From the NCBI GenBank assembly GCA_963691815.1, contig OY829650.1, forward strand, positions 7,237,527 to 7,301,526: DNA of 64,000 nt, read 5' to 3'. Shown in pieces: positions 51,146 through 63,837 of the stretch (positions within the stretch are counted from its first letter, which is position 1; each line of letters begins with the position of its first letter). The notes under the pieces were generated by a model. The model did not search any database, was not told the origin of the DNA, and worked only from the letters and a program-made list of their open reading frames with translations. Source of the DNA: Echiichthys vipera (taxonomy: Eukaryota > Chordata > Actinopteri > Perciformes > Trachinidae). A program made the translations under genes and the position numbers.

Positions 51146-53445
51146 TCTTTAAGCAATAGTTTAAATGCAGGAGTTCTACATATAAGGGAATATATAAACT
51201 ATTAACAGAGTCGGCACCGCATTTACGCCCACATAAGTTGCACATTTTTGATTCTGACTGTTAATGACTGATTCTCCTGATGTAGACTGTTGATATTCCT
51301 CCCCTTCTGCTGTCTCTGCTATCTACTTGACAAGGGTACCATTGTTGCATACTGGGATTAGCGCCTGAAGAAATACAAACAAGCCAGAGTGTTTTTCCCC
51401 CTATACCAGAATGATAATGGGTGCAACAAGATATTTCTCCAGCGCTGGCACAGCACGGTGGAGACTGGTCTGGATATGTGAGACTTATGATTCTTAGTAT
51501 ATTCACTTTACATCCCATCCCTACATAAAGAGCAGTCATCCCATTGAGGATGTTATAGATCACAATGACAGCAAAATCACTGTCATTTTAATTATACTGA
51601 TGAAAACAACATCATTTACACCATTAGCATTAATTTAACTATTCTAAATGTTCTGATAACTAACAATTTAAATACTAGAGTTTGAAAAATACTAATTGTA
51701 CATATTCTGTCTACTTGTAGGAAGTAATACATTAAATTAAATATGAGTAAAGCGATCTGAACCAGATAAAGACTAGAACATAATAAATAAAGAAAAAAGA
51801 AAATCCTATATTTTTACATTGTTACATATATTTCATTGCCACAAGCACACCACTGTTGGTTCATCTTTTCTCATTGCCATCATTGTGCTTAATGATGATT
51901 GTTTACCCATATATTTGGAACTCCATTCCCCTTGCGCCCACAAATCACAATTTGATGTTTCCCAGTAAGTATAACAAGACCGGGGAATACAAATAACTGC
52001 AACATTAACTGGTTTCTAGTGACTCCTTATGCTCGGTCTTAGTGTTCTGATAAAGTAAAGTAGACAAGTGACAAGCAACCAGCTGAGTTCTGATCCTTAG
52101 AGGAGCACTGTACCAAAACCCTTTTTTTCATGAATTAGTCATAGAAGTGTCATGTCTGTAATATCCAAGATGTTTACTCATGTTCTCTTTATAACTGAAG
52201 TCGGCTGTAACAGCCTGTTTTCCAGTTGCCCTCCACTGATGCCAAAACACATCACAGGCATATATTTTTCTTTTTCTTTCTCAGCCTCAGCTGTTGGATT
52301 TGAACACAACGGTTTTGGGCAGCATTCATATTTCCCTACTACATATTCACAGAGAACATAATGCACAAGGTACACAGCCTGAGTATTTCTTCACCTTAAA
52401 CATCAATTTAATATAATTTTATTCAGGTGACCTTGCTCATCTTTACATCACATCCAACTCAAATGACCTGAATGCTTTTTAACAATTCATTCTATGTTAT
52501 GCAGTACAGTACAATGACTCAGAGTACAATATGATGAGAGATAAGCTCATAAGAGATAAGTGCCATAATAGCAGCCCACTGTTAGGCTTTCAGTGTTCCC
52601 TTCATGAAGGAATATTAACATTATATTTGACAATTTAGAAATTCTAAAACTGCACCACCAGAGTCTAACAATCCATTTAAAATGGTAAAAGAAAAGTAAA
52701 GAGGGGTGCCGTATAATAACAGTATATTGAAAAAAGGTCTGCCAGCATACTGATGGCTTGGCATTGTACTGCATATCATAAAAAGCTTGATAGCCATTTA
52801 AAGATATCTTAAATCTGTCAACACAATGACTGGCATCTGACGACGCCAATGACGTCTTTTAAGAGAAGAGTCCACTGAATTGTTGCACAGTGCAAAACTT
52901 TTCATTAGCTGGGAACAAAGTCAGTAGCAGAGTTTGTCCTTATCCAAATCTAGGTTCTCAGGATACTGGGTGTTGTACAGATTATGAAACCCCTTGAGGC
53001 ACACTTGTAGTGAGCTGTATAAACCTGGTCCAACCAAACATAGAGAGAAAATTGTATGGCAAAATACTAAAGAAAACGATATGGAAAACTTGCACTGCCT
53101 GTAGTGGTTGAAAGGAAATATATTGCATTTGACAGGGAGGTGCGGTTTAAAGAAAAAAAAATTATACCCTTAATAAAGTATATTAAGACTTCCTACAGCT
53201 GTCACCAGAGAGCAGTTAAAACTATTTTTCACACATTTCAGGGGATGGACCAGTTGTCAATGAATCCCTTTTTTCTTTTACTCGGAGGTGGAGGGGCGGG
53301 TAATGGTAAGGGACTCGTTAAATCACAATAACATTATGTCATGACCTGGTAATTACTATCATCGATGCCAAAAGTATGATGGCCCTGAGAGCTCAATACA
53401 CTGCAAATTAAGGAAATAACCTGCAAAAAGACACTCCTACGGAAG
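51146..53445. other. Plain intron
   Basis: AT-rich, with no element or exon recognised. Confidence 0.5.
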
Positions 53446-53583
53446 CCCTGAAAGGCAAGGTGAAAAGAAAATTTTTTGGGCTGATACTATCCCCTACATT
53501 GGAGATAATCTTAGGTTTTGGCCAACTGCCTGAAAAAAAACAAAAAAACAAAACAAAAAACGCTTTGACCTTGCCTTTCAGGG
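53446..53583. repeat. 16-bp perfect inverted repeat, 106-nt spacer
   Basis: CCCTGAAAGGCAAGGT at 53446-53461 pairs with ACCTTGCCTTTCAGGG at 53568-53583. Flanks extend the symmetry imperfectly (GAAG against GAAA outside, GAAAAG against CAAAG inside). The spacer contains an A-rich run with CAAAAAAACAAAACAAAAAA. This could be a short MITE with decayed ends. Confidence 0.85.
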
Positions 53584-53652
53584 TTTCAGTACACAACGCA
53601 AACAAATAAAAAACAAAACACAAAAACATCAATTTTACTAAACATGCACATC

Positions 53653-53712
53653 GCAGCATTTAGAAAAGAAAAAGTGAGCTTCTCCATTTGCAGCGCCTTT
53701 TCTAAATGCTGC
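53653..53712. repeat. 16-bp perfect inverted repeat, 28-nt loop
   Basis: GCAGCATTTAGAAAAG at 53653-53668 pairs with CTTTTCTAAATGCTGC at 53697-53712. If transcribed it would fold into a pre-miRNA-sized hairpin with a short stem. It lies 70 bp after the inverted repeat at 53446-53583. Confidence 0.85.
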
Positions 53713-56700
53713 ATATGTATCATCACACTGATGTTTCCATTCATCATCAAGTTGGTGAAGATGCTTTTTTATTTTCTTGTGTTGTTTCTTTTAACATGTG
53801 TTTTCTTAATTTGCAGCGCGTGGAGCTCTCAGTGCCAAGGTACAAAAAACTAATGCAAAAGCAAGTCTTGAAAGATGCTTTGCAGACAAGGCAACGTAGA
53901 AAAAAACAATATAAATGCAATAAAACAGAAAGAAAAACATAAATCACAGTTAGGCAGGGTATAAAAGTAGGATACTGAAATAAATGCCTTTTGTACCTGT
54001 CACATTAACCAGAAACTTTACATTTTAATATATAATATAAAACACTTTTTCAGGTAACTTAAAAGATAAAGGTGTGCAAATGTTTTTCAGTTTTTCACCT
54101 TAGCCTAATGAGCTAGGATTTATTTACTCCTTATACACAGCAGACAGCATAGAATCAAAGAATCAACATAACTCTCTGTAAACAATGGCTGGCTGGAGTT
54201 TCATTAACAGTGGTGAGTCAAGAGTCAGACATAGTGGGAGAGAGACAGAGAGGCGTAAGTGGGAGGGTAGTATTGAAATATTACAGTCATCCATAATGAA
54301 TTTGGAGAATTCACAGGTACACATAATCCCCAAAACCAACATACACACAATAAAGTCAAACTCTACAAGGTAAATCCCTCTTCTACGTCAATTCGAGGTC
54401 ATGCAACGCTCAGTTATACAGCATGCATTACATCATCACTGCTGTGGCTCTAAGATGTTGTTTCTTCCAGATATATGCACACATTTTTGACCGGTGATGA
54501 TACTGCTGTGTTTTGTAACAATATTTTCAAGAATAAGACATAAGTTCAGTGGACAAAACAATTTAATCTTGTATAACTTTGCAGCTCATAACCATGCTAT
54601 TTTGGCCAGATGGTGTGTTTGGGCATATGCTAGAGGTAACAACTATATGTGCCTGTGAATTTCACAAATTAACTATGCATGTTGACTTTAAATGGCAGTA
54701 TTTCTGTGTTGCGCTCCTACTTTTGTCTGTCTGTCACAGTAAGGAGATAATGGGTAAATAGAAGGCCTAACTTTTGCTGATGCTGATCCTCCATCTATTT
54801 ACCATAGTGACAGATTGCTCAAACAGGTTCAACCATCTTTCACCCTTGGCTAATTTAAAATGTAAAAATGTAACAGGTAGGTTTGGTTGTTTGTAGACCG
54901 AAGACTAATGCATTAGACTGTGAGATTATTTGCTCAGTAGAATGTACAATTTTCCAGCAGCTTTAATATGCTGGAAAAATGGTAAACCCACTCTCACACA
55001 CACAGTCACATATACAGAAGCGAAGCATCCATCCAAATCATTCCAATCAACAAGAACAGCAAGACTGACTTTTTTCAGACGCACACTCACCCCTTCTTTG
55101 TCTCATTATTTTGTGTGTGTTTGTGCTTGTGTACAAATGTAAAAAAACAGCAGCATCACCTTAACTTACAATAACAGAACACGTTTAAGTGTCATAACAT
55201 GCACTAAGCCCATAATGTATTTTAATTCGGGGAGAACAAGGACTCTGCATTCTGGGAGAGAAGATGATGGTGGTGGTGAAGAAGAGGATGCTGCACAAAC
55301 CGATATGCATCATAGAAAACAGTTACAATATCAGATTGTTACCTATTTAAGTAGATGTCTTATAAAGGATCCTCCCCACTGGAGCCTATTTTCATTAATA
55401 ACCACAAGAGAAAGTGATGGCACAGGGCTGCATTGGTGAAGCACATGCAGCTGATGGTTTGCATGTCTGAGTGACAGGCCCCCTCAATGACAAGCTGTCT
55501 GTTTGATTGACTGATGGGCAGACCATCCAACTGGAAAGGGAGCAGACTCGCTTCTGACCGACAGATTAACTGACTGGTATACTGACTTGACTGACCAACT
55601 AGCTGGCTGCTGACAAGCAACTGATTGGCAGATGTCACCTCAGGTGGTGGGTGGCCACAGAGGGAGATTAAGAGGGGATGTTGATGTTTGGGTAGATGGC
55701 TCTTGCGGCTGAAGACAGCAAGAAAGAAGGAAGAGGGGGACAAGGAGGTGCAGAGGCTAGAGTCAGAGAAAGAGAGAGCACCATGTTATCCTGTGATGTA
55801 AAAATGCATCCTGAGTGTGTGTGTGTTTGTCTTGGGTCAAGGCATCCTGGGCAGGGAGACAACTATAATAACCTCATGCTGCCAGCATGACACACTGAGT
55901 CGTAAAAGAATGCCATCACCCACAAGTAGAGAGTTGTGTGTATGTGTGCTTGTGCATTTCATTTACTTCTATGCAAACATGTGTGTTTGAGTGTGTGCAT
56001 GTGAACCCTGTCTATAGTTGTTTAACAGTGCACACTTCCCTGAACAGTTCTGCCTGAACAGCCACGGCTTCACAGTACACAAAAGAACCAGCTATATTGT
56101 GAGCCAGATACTGGGGTATTTGTGTCTGGGCTCAGCTGGCCCTAACTGGAATTTTGACGGCCACCTTCCAAACTGAATAAAATTGCACTAGCTTGGCATG
56201 AGTGAAAATAGCATCTTCTCTTTTTCTGACACCTGTGGCATTCCGTGCCCAGCCAGCTAATGCTTTGAAAGCTAACCTCAGGTGCATTGGGAATTGAAAA
56301 TTATGTTCAGTTTTACTGTCAGCGGTGGGCAGAGGTGTCAACGAAGCAAGAAGAAAATTGGAGAAAGAGTACATGTCAAACTATTTTAACCCGGTACTGT
56401 GACATTCAGGGGGATGTGGTTCAGGATGAGACAAGAAATTACAGGAGGGTCAAACAGTTCCCGGTTGAACGTCCTGTGACTAGCAGTAGGAATGATTTGG
56501 AGACATGAAATAAGAGATTATCGACACTATAAAGACACCTTAAAAATACTATAACTAGATTTATTTTAAAGCAATGGGTTACTAACTTTGTGACTATGAC
56601 AGTTGGTTGTATTATGTTAACAATTTAAAATGCATAAATTCAAAAGGAATAAAGTGAAATACAATACACATTATGAATTTATGCATCAGTGATTGCTCTA

Positions 56701-56839
56701 AGACTGCAAAATGTCACCAAAAAAAAAAGAGTGGTGAAATATGTACTGCTGTTTGTACATTTCATTGACTAAATACACACTAGAAAGCCTTCATCTTTTG
56801 TTCAGAATCAGCTTCTTATCACAGGTAACCGGCACAACT
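53713..56839. other. Plain intron with GACTGA-rich low-complexity patch
   Basis: About 55470-55630 is a degenerate run of GACTGA/TGACTG words. Short TG runs occur near 55810-55830 and 55930-55990. No element boundaries or exons were recognised. Confidence 0.45.
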
Positions 56840-57256
56840 TCCTTCTCACTAGTCCACAGCGCTTTACACAGTCGGACGCTCAGCTTCTACTGACTTCAAT
56901 GGGGAAGCGTAGAGCGGTTTGTTCCACTGCAGTGAAACAAGACGGTCATTGGATAAATGCTGGACTTCGCCCGGCCCCGTCACTCACACTCACACTCACA
57001 GACGGTCACACTTCACAGTAGCCTGGTGCAGCAGCTCCAGCTGGGCCAAGGCCGTTTAAGCAGCATAGCTCTGCTGGCCATTGAGAGGACACTGGTCAAG
57101 TCCCCGGAAAAGTCGCCTAGTTGGTATGACACTGTCACAGATATTTTTTTTGAAAAGGAACGAAGAGTAGAATTTACATATAAATAAAAAAACACATTTA
57201 TGATAGAGGCCGGAAAAATGAGCTTCCCCTCTGGGAAAGACCAGCAGCCGCCACTG
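56840..57256 (+). mobile_element. hAT transposon, internally deleted 3' portion
   Basis: The right end CCAGCAGCCGCCACTG (57241-57256) is the inverse of the CAGTGGCGGCTG... terminus of teleost hAT elements. Inside it sits the hAT dimerisation-domain remnant (57023-57187). Further left, CGCTCAGCTTCTACTGACTT and CAATGGGGAAGCG resemble hAT 5' sequence brought close by internal deletion. The left terminal repeat was not found, so the left boundary is approximate. Confidence 0.62.
57023..57187 (+). pseudogene. hAT transposase C-terminal dimerisation domain remnant
   Basis: The frame reads LVQQLQLGQGRLSSIALLAI, then ERTLVKSPEKSPSWYDTVTD and IFFEKERRVEFTYK before a TAA stop. R-L-S-x-x-A-L-L-x-I-E-R followed by Y-D-x-V-x-x-I-F is the signature of the C-terminal end of hAT transposases. 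The catalytic core is absent, so only about the last 55 residues of a roughly 600-residue protein remain. Confidence 0.72.
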
Positions 57257-60249
57257 ATGTGCATGTACTGGGTTGTGGGAAAAATGAAAAAAGACATTAA
57301 ACTTGAGCTGTACTCAACATTATGAATTTATATAACAGCAAACAAATATTTGCTATGTCAAGATATAGTGAAGTAATAGCAAGTCCCCAACCCTTTTTTA
57401 AAAAGTATTTTGAGTATAGCACCTTTAAACTACTACTTTAGACTATTACTAGCTTCCTGTCTTTAATAACTGAATGAGTTTTTTTTCATTGTCACATGAA
57501 AAATGTGGAGTGGAAAATTGATGTCACAGTGAGGAATAGTTAATTCTGTTATTCAAGATAAAATGACTAAAATAACTCTACTTTTGATATATGTTTTTCA
57601 TTTAATATGACAGTAAGCACATACATAAAAAAAATACATTTTACTTTATATTTTGTAGACATTTTAAATCATCCATAGTATTATTGTGGATTATTTCTGT
57701 ATTATTACACTTATATAATATTAGTGTAAAATCAGTCTGGTGAATGTGAATGCTTATGTCTTTCTATGTCCACAGACAGCCAATAAACAACAGCAAAGTG
57801 GGATTAGGTAGATATTCATTTTAACAACAGAGAAATAGTTTGCATTTGTTATACATCCATTTAACTTCAACTGGCAATATCGGTTGCAATTTTTTGCCAT
57901 TCTGTTTCATTGTGAAAACTTAATGAAAACCACCCATCTCCTAAGAAGCGTTTGCCTGATCGTTGTTGCAGACTATAGATCCCTTTGGCAGCTAATTTCA
58001 GACGTTCCCTTCTAAAAAAGAGTGATAATGTTCAACATGCAGGCATGAAAAAGACGTGACACTATTTCATATTATTCTAAATGACAGAGGAGTTCGGGGA
58101 AGACACTTAAGTAAAAGCTCATGGGTGTTTATAAAGTTAATGTCATTGAGGCAATCAAGAGTTTTCTCTTCACACCCTTTAGGCTTCCTCCATATGGCAC
58201 TGCAGTGACTTTCACAATTCATACTTCACACATCTTACTTCATCTTCCTGTAATGGCTCTCTAGGAGCAAAGCAGTGCTGATGATAATCTTGCCAGATGG
58301 TGGAAGCGGTAAAACAGCTTCTTTTTTTCATTTAAATATCATTTTCTCAACAGGGAATGTAGTATTGGACTGGAGAATCTGGGTGAAAATGTACACGGCA
58401 AGAGATAATCTTGGCATGAGCTGTTTTTTCCTGTCACACAGTGAATGTGCTGCATTTTAATCCAAGCAAATAAAAGAAAAATATATTTTTTCGATGGAAT
58501 CTGTTTTGATAATGTGGAACCTTATGTAATTCAGCTAGATGGAGTGAATGCAAACGCTTATTCAACATTCAAAACCTTTTCCCAAAGCCTGACTTGACTT
58601 GTTCAGACTACTCACTGCTGCAAAATATGAAATAACATGTGCGATATCAATGTTTTAATCAACGCAATCCCACACAATATTTCATCCTTGAATGAGCCTT
58701 TGAGAATGAATGTCTGATCCCTGTCTAGAATAACAGAGAGGATGAAGCAGCTACAAATGAACATGTTATGTCTCTGGGATAAAAACCTTGGATGAGCAAA
58801 TTATTCATGAGGGCATGTCTTCATAAATGATGCCCGCACATTTACATTAATACAAACTATCCTAGTGGCAGAGAGAGATGTTGTGCACAACATTCAGTAT
58901 CATGCTAAAGGACACTAGATTGGAAGAAAAACAAACACAACAACAACAACAACCACAACAACAAAAGAAACAAGCACCTAGAAGCTTAACTAAACTTGAT
59001 GCACTAAATTTTCCCAGTGGGAAAAACAATTTAATGAGCCAACTACTTGTGTTATTTTTATTTGCACTTGTCACACTCAAAATAAATACAATTCTAACTT
59101 TGTTTTACGAATTGCACAGGCTACAAGGATTTTTCAAGGTTGAATGAAAGGCTATTCATAAGAACATTGTGAGGTCAGGCACTAACAACATTCTGTGATT
59201 ACATTATTCTTGTACAGGAACGGCAATACCTTGGTTTGTTGCCATGAAAATGTGGCATGCCATGGCAACTCTTATTGCTCATAATGGAAGAAATAAGCTA
59301 TGTTTTGTCCATCGTCTACGACAATAGATTTTCTTAAGGACACATCTGCTGCACAAAGAAAAAAATGGCTTAAATGCAGCTTTAACTCATCAAAAGTGTC
59401 ACAAAGAAAGTTTCTGTACATTCATAAGTCCATGGCGCATTCTCTGGAAGAGCAAAAGTTCAAGTCTAAGTGGAAGTAGACCACAGTCTCTTTTCCTCTC
59501 TCTATCCTATCCCCAACCTCTCTTTTGACCCCCCTCCTTCCAAATATAAATCAGTCACTGAGCTTCCCAGGGACAACCTCATTAGAAGAAAAGAGCATAC
59601 AAGCAGACTTCCATCTGTCTTCCAGTCTAGTAGTTTAATGAGCTTTTACTCGTGTGCTTTACCAATCACAAGACGTGGCTATATTACACATTCGGAGCAA
59701 CTTTATCCCCAGGAGGCCAACCTGCTTCCAGTCCATACTCTGATGAAGAAAGGGTATGTTGTCTTCAACATGGAAATGTTTTTGTGTTCAACATGGTATT
59801 TAAGCATCAGCATATGGTGCATCAGTGTATTCAACTTAAGATGTACTGTATTTGAAAACAATCTTGGCATCTTTAGACAAGGACAGTCATTTACCCTTTT
59901 GGAGCCTGTTCCTGTCAGCCACCGTGTCTGACTAACAGAGATCACATTACTCTTATTTTGACATATCTGTGTTTTCGAAACAATTTCAGGGCCTGGCTCC
60001 GAGCTTCATCTCAGTCCTTGAACGATAAATCAGACATGCTCAACATTTTGGCCACCCACTTGAACAAGCGAAGATTCAGAGGCACTTAATTAAAGAAAGT
60101 AGCACTCACGGCATGTTTGTGGTGACTTTTTGATACTGAAGAAGGCCAAGGGCTGTAAACTGCTCATTTCTTTCTGGCAGTGAATAAAAAAAAACATTAA
60201 ATGCATGTGGATCATTTTGTGACTGCTGATAGTCTTTCGATACATATTC
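57257..60249. other. Plain intron
   Basis: Includes a (CAA)n-like run at about 58932-58970. A 153-codon open frame at 59470-59931 (plus) has no recognisable motif and looks like chance. Confidence 0.45.
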
Positions 60250-60471
<222 letters not shown>

Positions 60472-61147
60472 ATCCCACTATTAAAAACGTGTTAAATTAA
60501 GGTCACATTGTGCTGTGTGTGTTCAGATGCTGACCTAATCCCTATTTTTAAAGGGCAAATTAATCATATATTTACACTGTAGTTGAACCCCCCTGCATCC
60601 AGAGACTGCTTGTGGGAAGATGTGTATACTCTATTTTGTGCCATAGTTGACTCCTTAGGGATGCACATTATGGTGAAACATTACAAATGAACAACCAATG
60701 CATTCTACTTTCTTTCTGGATTCCTTTTGGATTCATTGGTTTACATAAATAAGCAATGTTTAATGCAGCTTTAAAACTGTAAACAGTTTTTTTCTTGTTC
60801 GTTTTTTGACCACTTGAGGGCAGGTTGACAACCTGCAAATAATAGATTAACACATTATAATGTGGACAAACAGTTGCCAATTTACATGTCCAGCAGATAA
60901 AGGGCGATTTTAGCATTCATTTGGAGTAATCTCATGGCCAATTGGTAAATATAAAATATTTACTCTCCTTTTGGTTCTGTTTTGATTTCCACTATCTCCT
61001 TAATCTATTATCATCATGCTCCATTAAGTTCATCAGCTTGTCGCTAGATTTGTCTGCAAAGTGGGTGCAACTTTTTCACTAAAACCAGCTGCCTGCTGCT
61101 GCTAGTGCCGCTGTAACAGGATTAATGAGAGCAGTGTGACCTGCACC
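60472..61147. other. Plain intron
   Basis: I see nothing recognisable in this stretch. Confidence 0.5.
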
Positions 61148-61191
61148 GGAGCAATGGAGCAAGTGGAGCAAGTGGAGCAAGTGGAGCAAGT
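61148..61191 (+). repeat. 9-bp tandem minisatellite (GGAGCAAGT)4
   Basis: Four perfect GGAGCAAGT units (61156-61191) are preceded by an 8-bp variant, GGAGCAAT. Short, local, with no spacer-repeat structure. Confidence 0.95.
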
Positions 61192-61881
61192 GCATCTCCA
61201 TTATTCAATTAGGAGGCGCAGCTCAACTTTTGTCTTTTAAAAAATGTACTTATCACCATACAGTCCCCACAATCGCGTGATTATATTTAAGCAGCATATT
61301 TGAATGATCATTCTACTCTTTTCAGCAATTGAAAAAAGTAATAAAAAAAATCACATATTTGTGAACCAGCCTTTAAGTCAGTTTAGTGGAAGCCATCTTT
61401 TGCCACAGCATGTTATCAACCACAGTCTGTCAATCCACACTGGAATATGACTGTTTAAATTAACTGACGCCTGCCAAAATTTAAATTAGCTAAAGAAAAA
61501 GAATTGTATTATCACTGAAAGGCAAAACCAATTATCAAGTTAACGTTAGTTCATTGTTTGAGCCACCACACCTATCGATACCTCGCTTTTCAGACGTGCT
61601 TTAACTCTGGAGATAGGACGTTTGCAAAGGAGACAAATCAAAGCGTCAGCTCTTTTGAGTGTAAGGTTGTAATATTTTGCATTACCCCCTCTTGATTTTA
61701 TTATTTGGGATCTAATCTAGATTAGTGCAGGTGGCTGTTTCTTGAGTTGGTTAAGTGGTGTAGAAATGCATGCCAATAATGTGTCTTACCAAGTTTATTT
61801 CCCCATTTTAAACATAACCAGGAGCCAATGGTGAACCGTAAAACCTGAGCTGAAAGATGTTAAAACTCTACATTGAATAAT
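61192..61881. other. Plain intron
   Basis: AT-rich intron with no recognised element. Confidence 0.5.
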
Positions 61882-62212
61882 AATGGATTGGATTTATATA
61901 GTGCCTTTCTCAATACTCAAGACGCTTTACAGAGTTAAGGTTCCATTGATTCACACAGACATACATGGTGGTGGTAAACTACCATAGTAGTCACAGCTGC
62001 CCTGGGGCAGATTGATGGAAGCGTGGCTGCACCTACGGCCCCTCAGACCACCTTCTCGAACATACGGCAGTCATACACATTCACACGAGGCAAGGTAGGC
62101 GAAGTGTCTTGCCCAAGGACACAACGACCATGACACAAGTTGGGCGGGGCGGGGATCGTTCCGCTGACCCTTCGGACATTGGCCGACTCGCGCTACCAAC
62201 TGAGCCACAGCC
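61882..62212 (-). mobile_element. tRNA-derived SINE, minus orientation
   Basis: On the minus strand the head reads CTGTGGCTCAGTTGGTAGCG (A box) with B-box GGAACGATCCCC (62151-62162). Next comes a conserved body including TTGTGTCCTTGGGCAAGACA and a tail ending AAAGGCACTATATAAATCCA. The head is like a tRNA with an A and B box, but no complete cloverleaf was checked. The CTTGCCCAAGGACAC and TTTATATAGTGCC phrases occur in many teleost SINEs. Confidence 0.75.
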
Positions 62213-62502
62213 ACAAAACTGGGGGTAACTGTGAAAGTGGGTCGTAATTCACACTATACGAACAACAGTTTTTGCTGCGATGTAGCCATTTGATTAATTG
62301 CTAAGATAAAAAATATAAATATTTGTATTGATATTTTAATAAGTGCAGCTTTAAGAACCTCCATAGGCTTAGATGTGCACATTTAAGGCGGACAATTAAT
62401 CACAGTTGCTTTATTAAAGGTCTATAAAGATGATGGATGCTCAGCTAAACTGTGCATTTTCACAAAAATATAAAGGAATTAAAATGCAAGCTGTCTTTAC
62501 TG

Positions 62503-62505
<3 letters not shown>
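62213..62505. other. Plain intron
   Basis: AT-rich, with no recognised feature. Confidence 0.5.
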
Positions 62506-62535
<30 letters not shown>

Positions 62536-62552
62536 CTGTATATACAGTATAT
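62506..62552. repeat. (AT)n tract joined to a 22-bp palindrome
   Basis: About 14 AT units run into a perfect 22-bp palindrome (62531-62552), each half being ATATACTGTAT or its complement. Able to extrude a cruciform. Confidence 0.93.
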
Positions 62553-63837
62553 CTACCCGACACCAAGGCCAATTACATCCACCTTTCCAAAATCATCCCA
62601 CTATTTACACTCCCTGCCAGTGCTGTTCTTGACCAAATCTGAATCCAACCAAACCAGTCAGGATCACAAGTAAGCACAGAGCCTACATTCAACTTAATTT
62701 GAAAATCAATCAGGTTTTCACCTTAGCAACTTCCTCATGACATTCGTCATCTCCATTTCCCTTTCAGTCTCTCTCTTGCATGCACCACCTCGTTGCTGCC
62801 TTACCTCGAATGATTGCGGCCACTCAGCCATGCCAGCTTTAAAGTGAAATAGGGAGTTCAAGAAATCATGAATTAAGTAAACATACGAATCATTTTGAGG
62901 TGTTTCTGATTCAGCAAGCAAAGGAGATGGTGCCGAGTGTCATTTCCTTCATGTCTGGTGGGGGAAATGGCGTGAAATACATTCTATTTCACAGGCCACT
63001 GGGTGGAGTGGGGCCAAAATGGCACAGATCTACGCTTTACTCACTCTAAATTAAACACTTCATTTTGCAATGGAGCACAAGGGGATGAACCCATGTTTAA
63101 TATCACCACACTGTGGAACGGGTGCATCTATCAGGGGTGGATGTGGTGTTTGTTGATGAAGGAATCCATAGACAGACACAATCATTGTGCATGCGAATCA
63201 TGAGAACAATGTGTGTACAATTGCATGTGCGAGCAGGTTTGTATGCATATCTGGGCTACCCCAGACAGTTGGTTTTATTCTGCTGACTTTGTAATACTTT
63301 TCACAAAACTCATACCAGAGGTTTGTTATCAGTATTGCATACTGCTGTGCTTTTATTTTACACTATATACACATTAAGTTGGTGAATATGCTCCAGTATC
63401 CCTCTGACTATGCAATGCTTCATCAGTAATTCCACTAAATGAATACAGAAGAAGCCTACAATATGCACACAATCCATTTGGCCCAAACAACCTCTACCAG
63501 CATGGTGAAAAAGTTGTATTTTGTAGATCAATTTTAATAAAGCTACAGAAAAATGACCATTTGTGCAAGAAGAATTTCACAATATATAGTGATTGTATTA
63601 ATATGCATTATACTTAACTATGGAATTTGTAGCCATAGAGGCACCATCGGTGGTATGTCTCGCTGTGTCGTAGCTGCTGTTGCCGCTGCTCATCATTTAT
63701 CATGTTTGCCACCGTAATATTATCAATTTCATATTCTATCACCTTAGCTGTGCTTGTTTCTACTATTCTACTATATTAAGTGCCATTACATATAAGTCAT
63801 ATTCACATTACTATAGATATTATTAAAGTTACTGGAA
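62553..63837. other. Plain intron
   Basis: No exon or element recognised. Confidence 0.5.

Noticed and set aside
59470..59931. Longest non-repeat ATG-started open frame (153 codons, plus)
   Set aside because: No recognisable domain, ordinary intron composition, and no splice or promoter signals that set it apart from chance.
60090..60190. Minus-strand exon-like block (acceptor CTGCCAG, donor CC/GTGAGT) encoding MSSLQPLAFFSIKKSPQTC
   Set aside because: The sequence does not resemble any IgLON segment, and the acceptor tract is weak (A/T-rich rather than pyrimidine-rich).
61148..61191. Short regular repeats, considered as a CRISPR-like array
   Set aside because: Head-to-tail 9-bp units without spacers, in a vertebrate intron; simple minisatellite.
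62151..62212. Possible functional tRNA gene (A and B boxes)
   Set aside because: The head continues into a SINE body and tail, and the anticodon arm is not convincing. Treated as part of the SINE.
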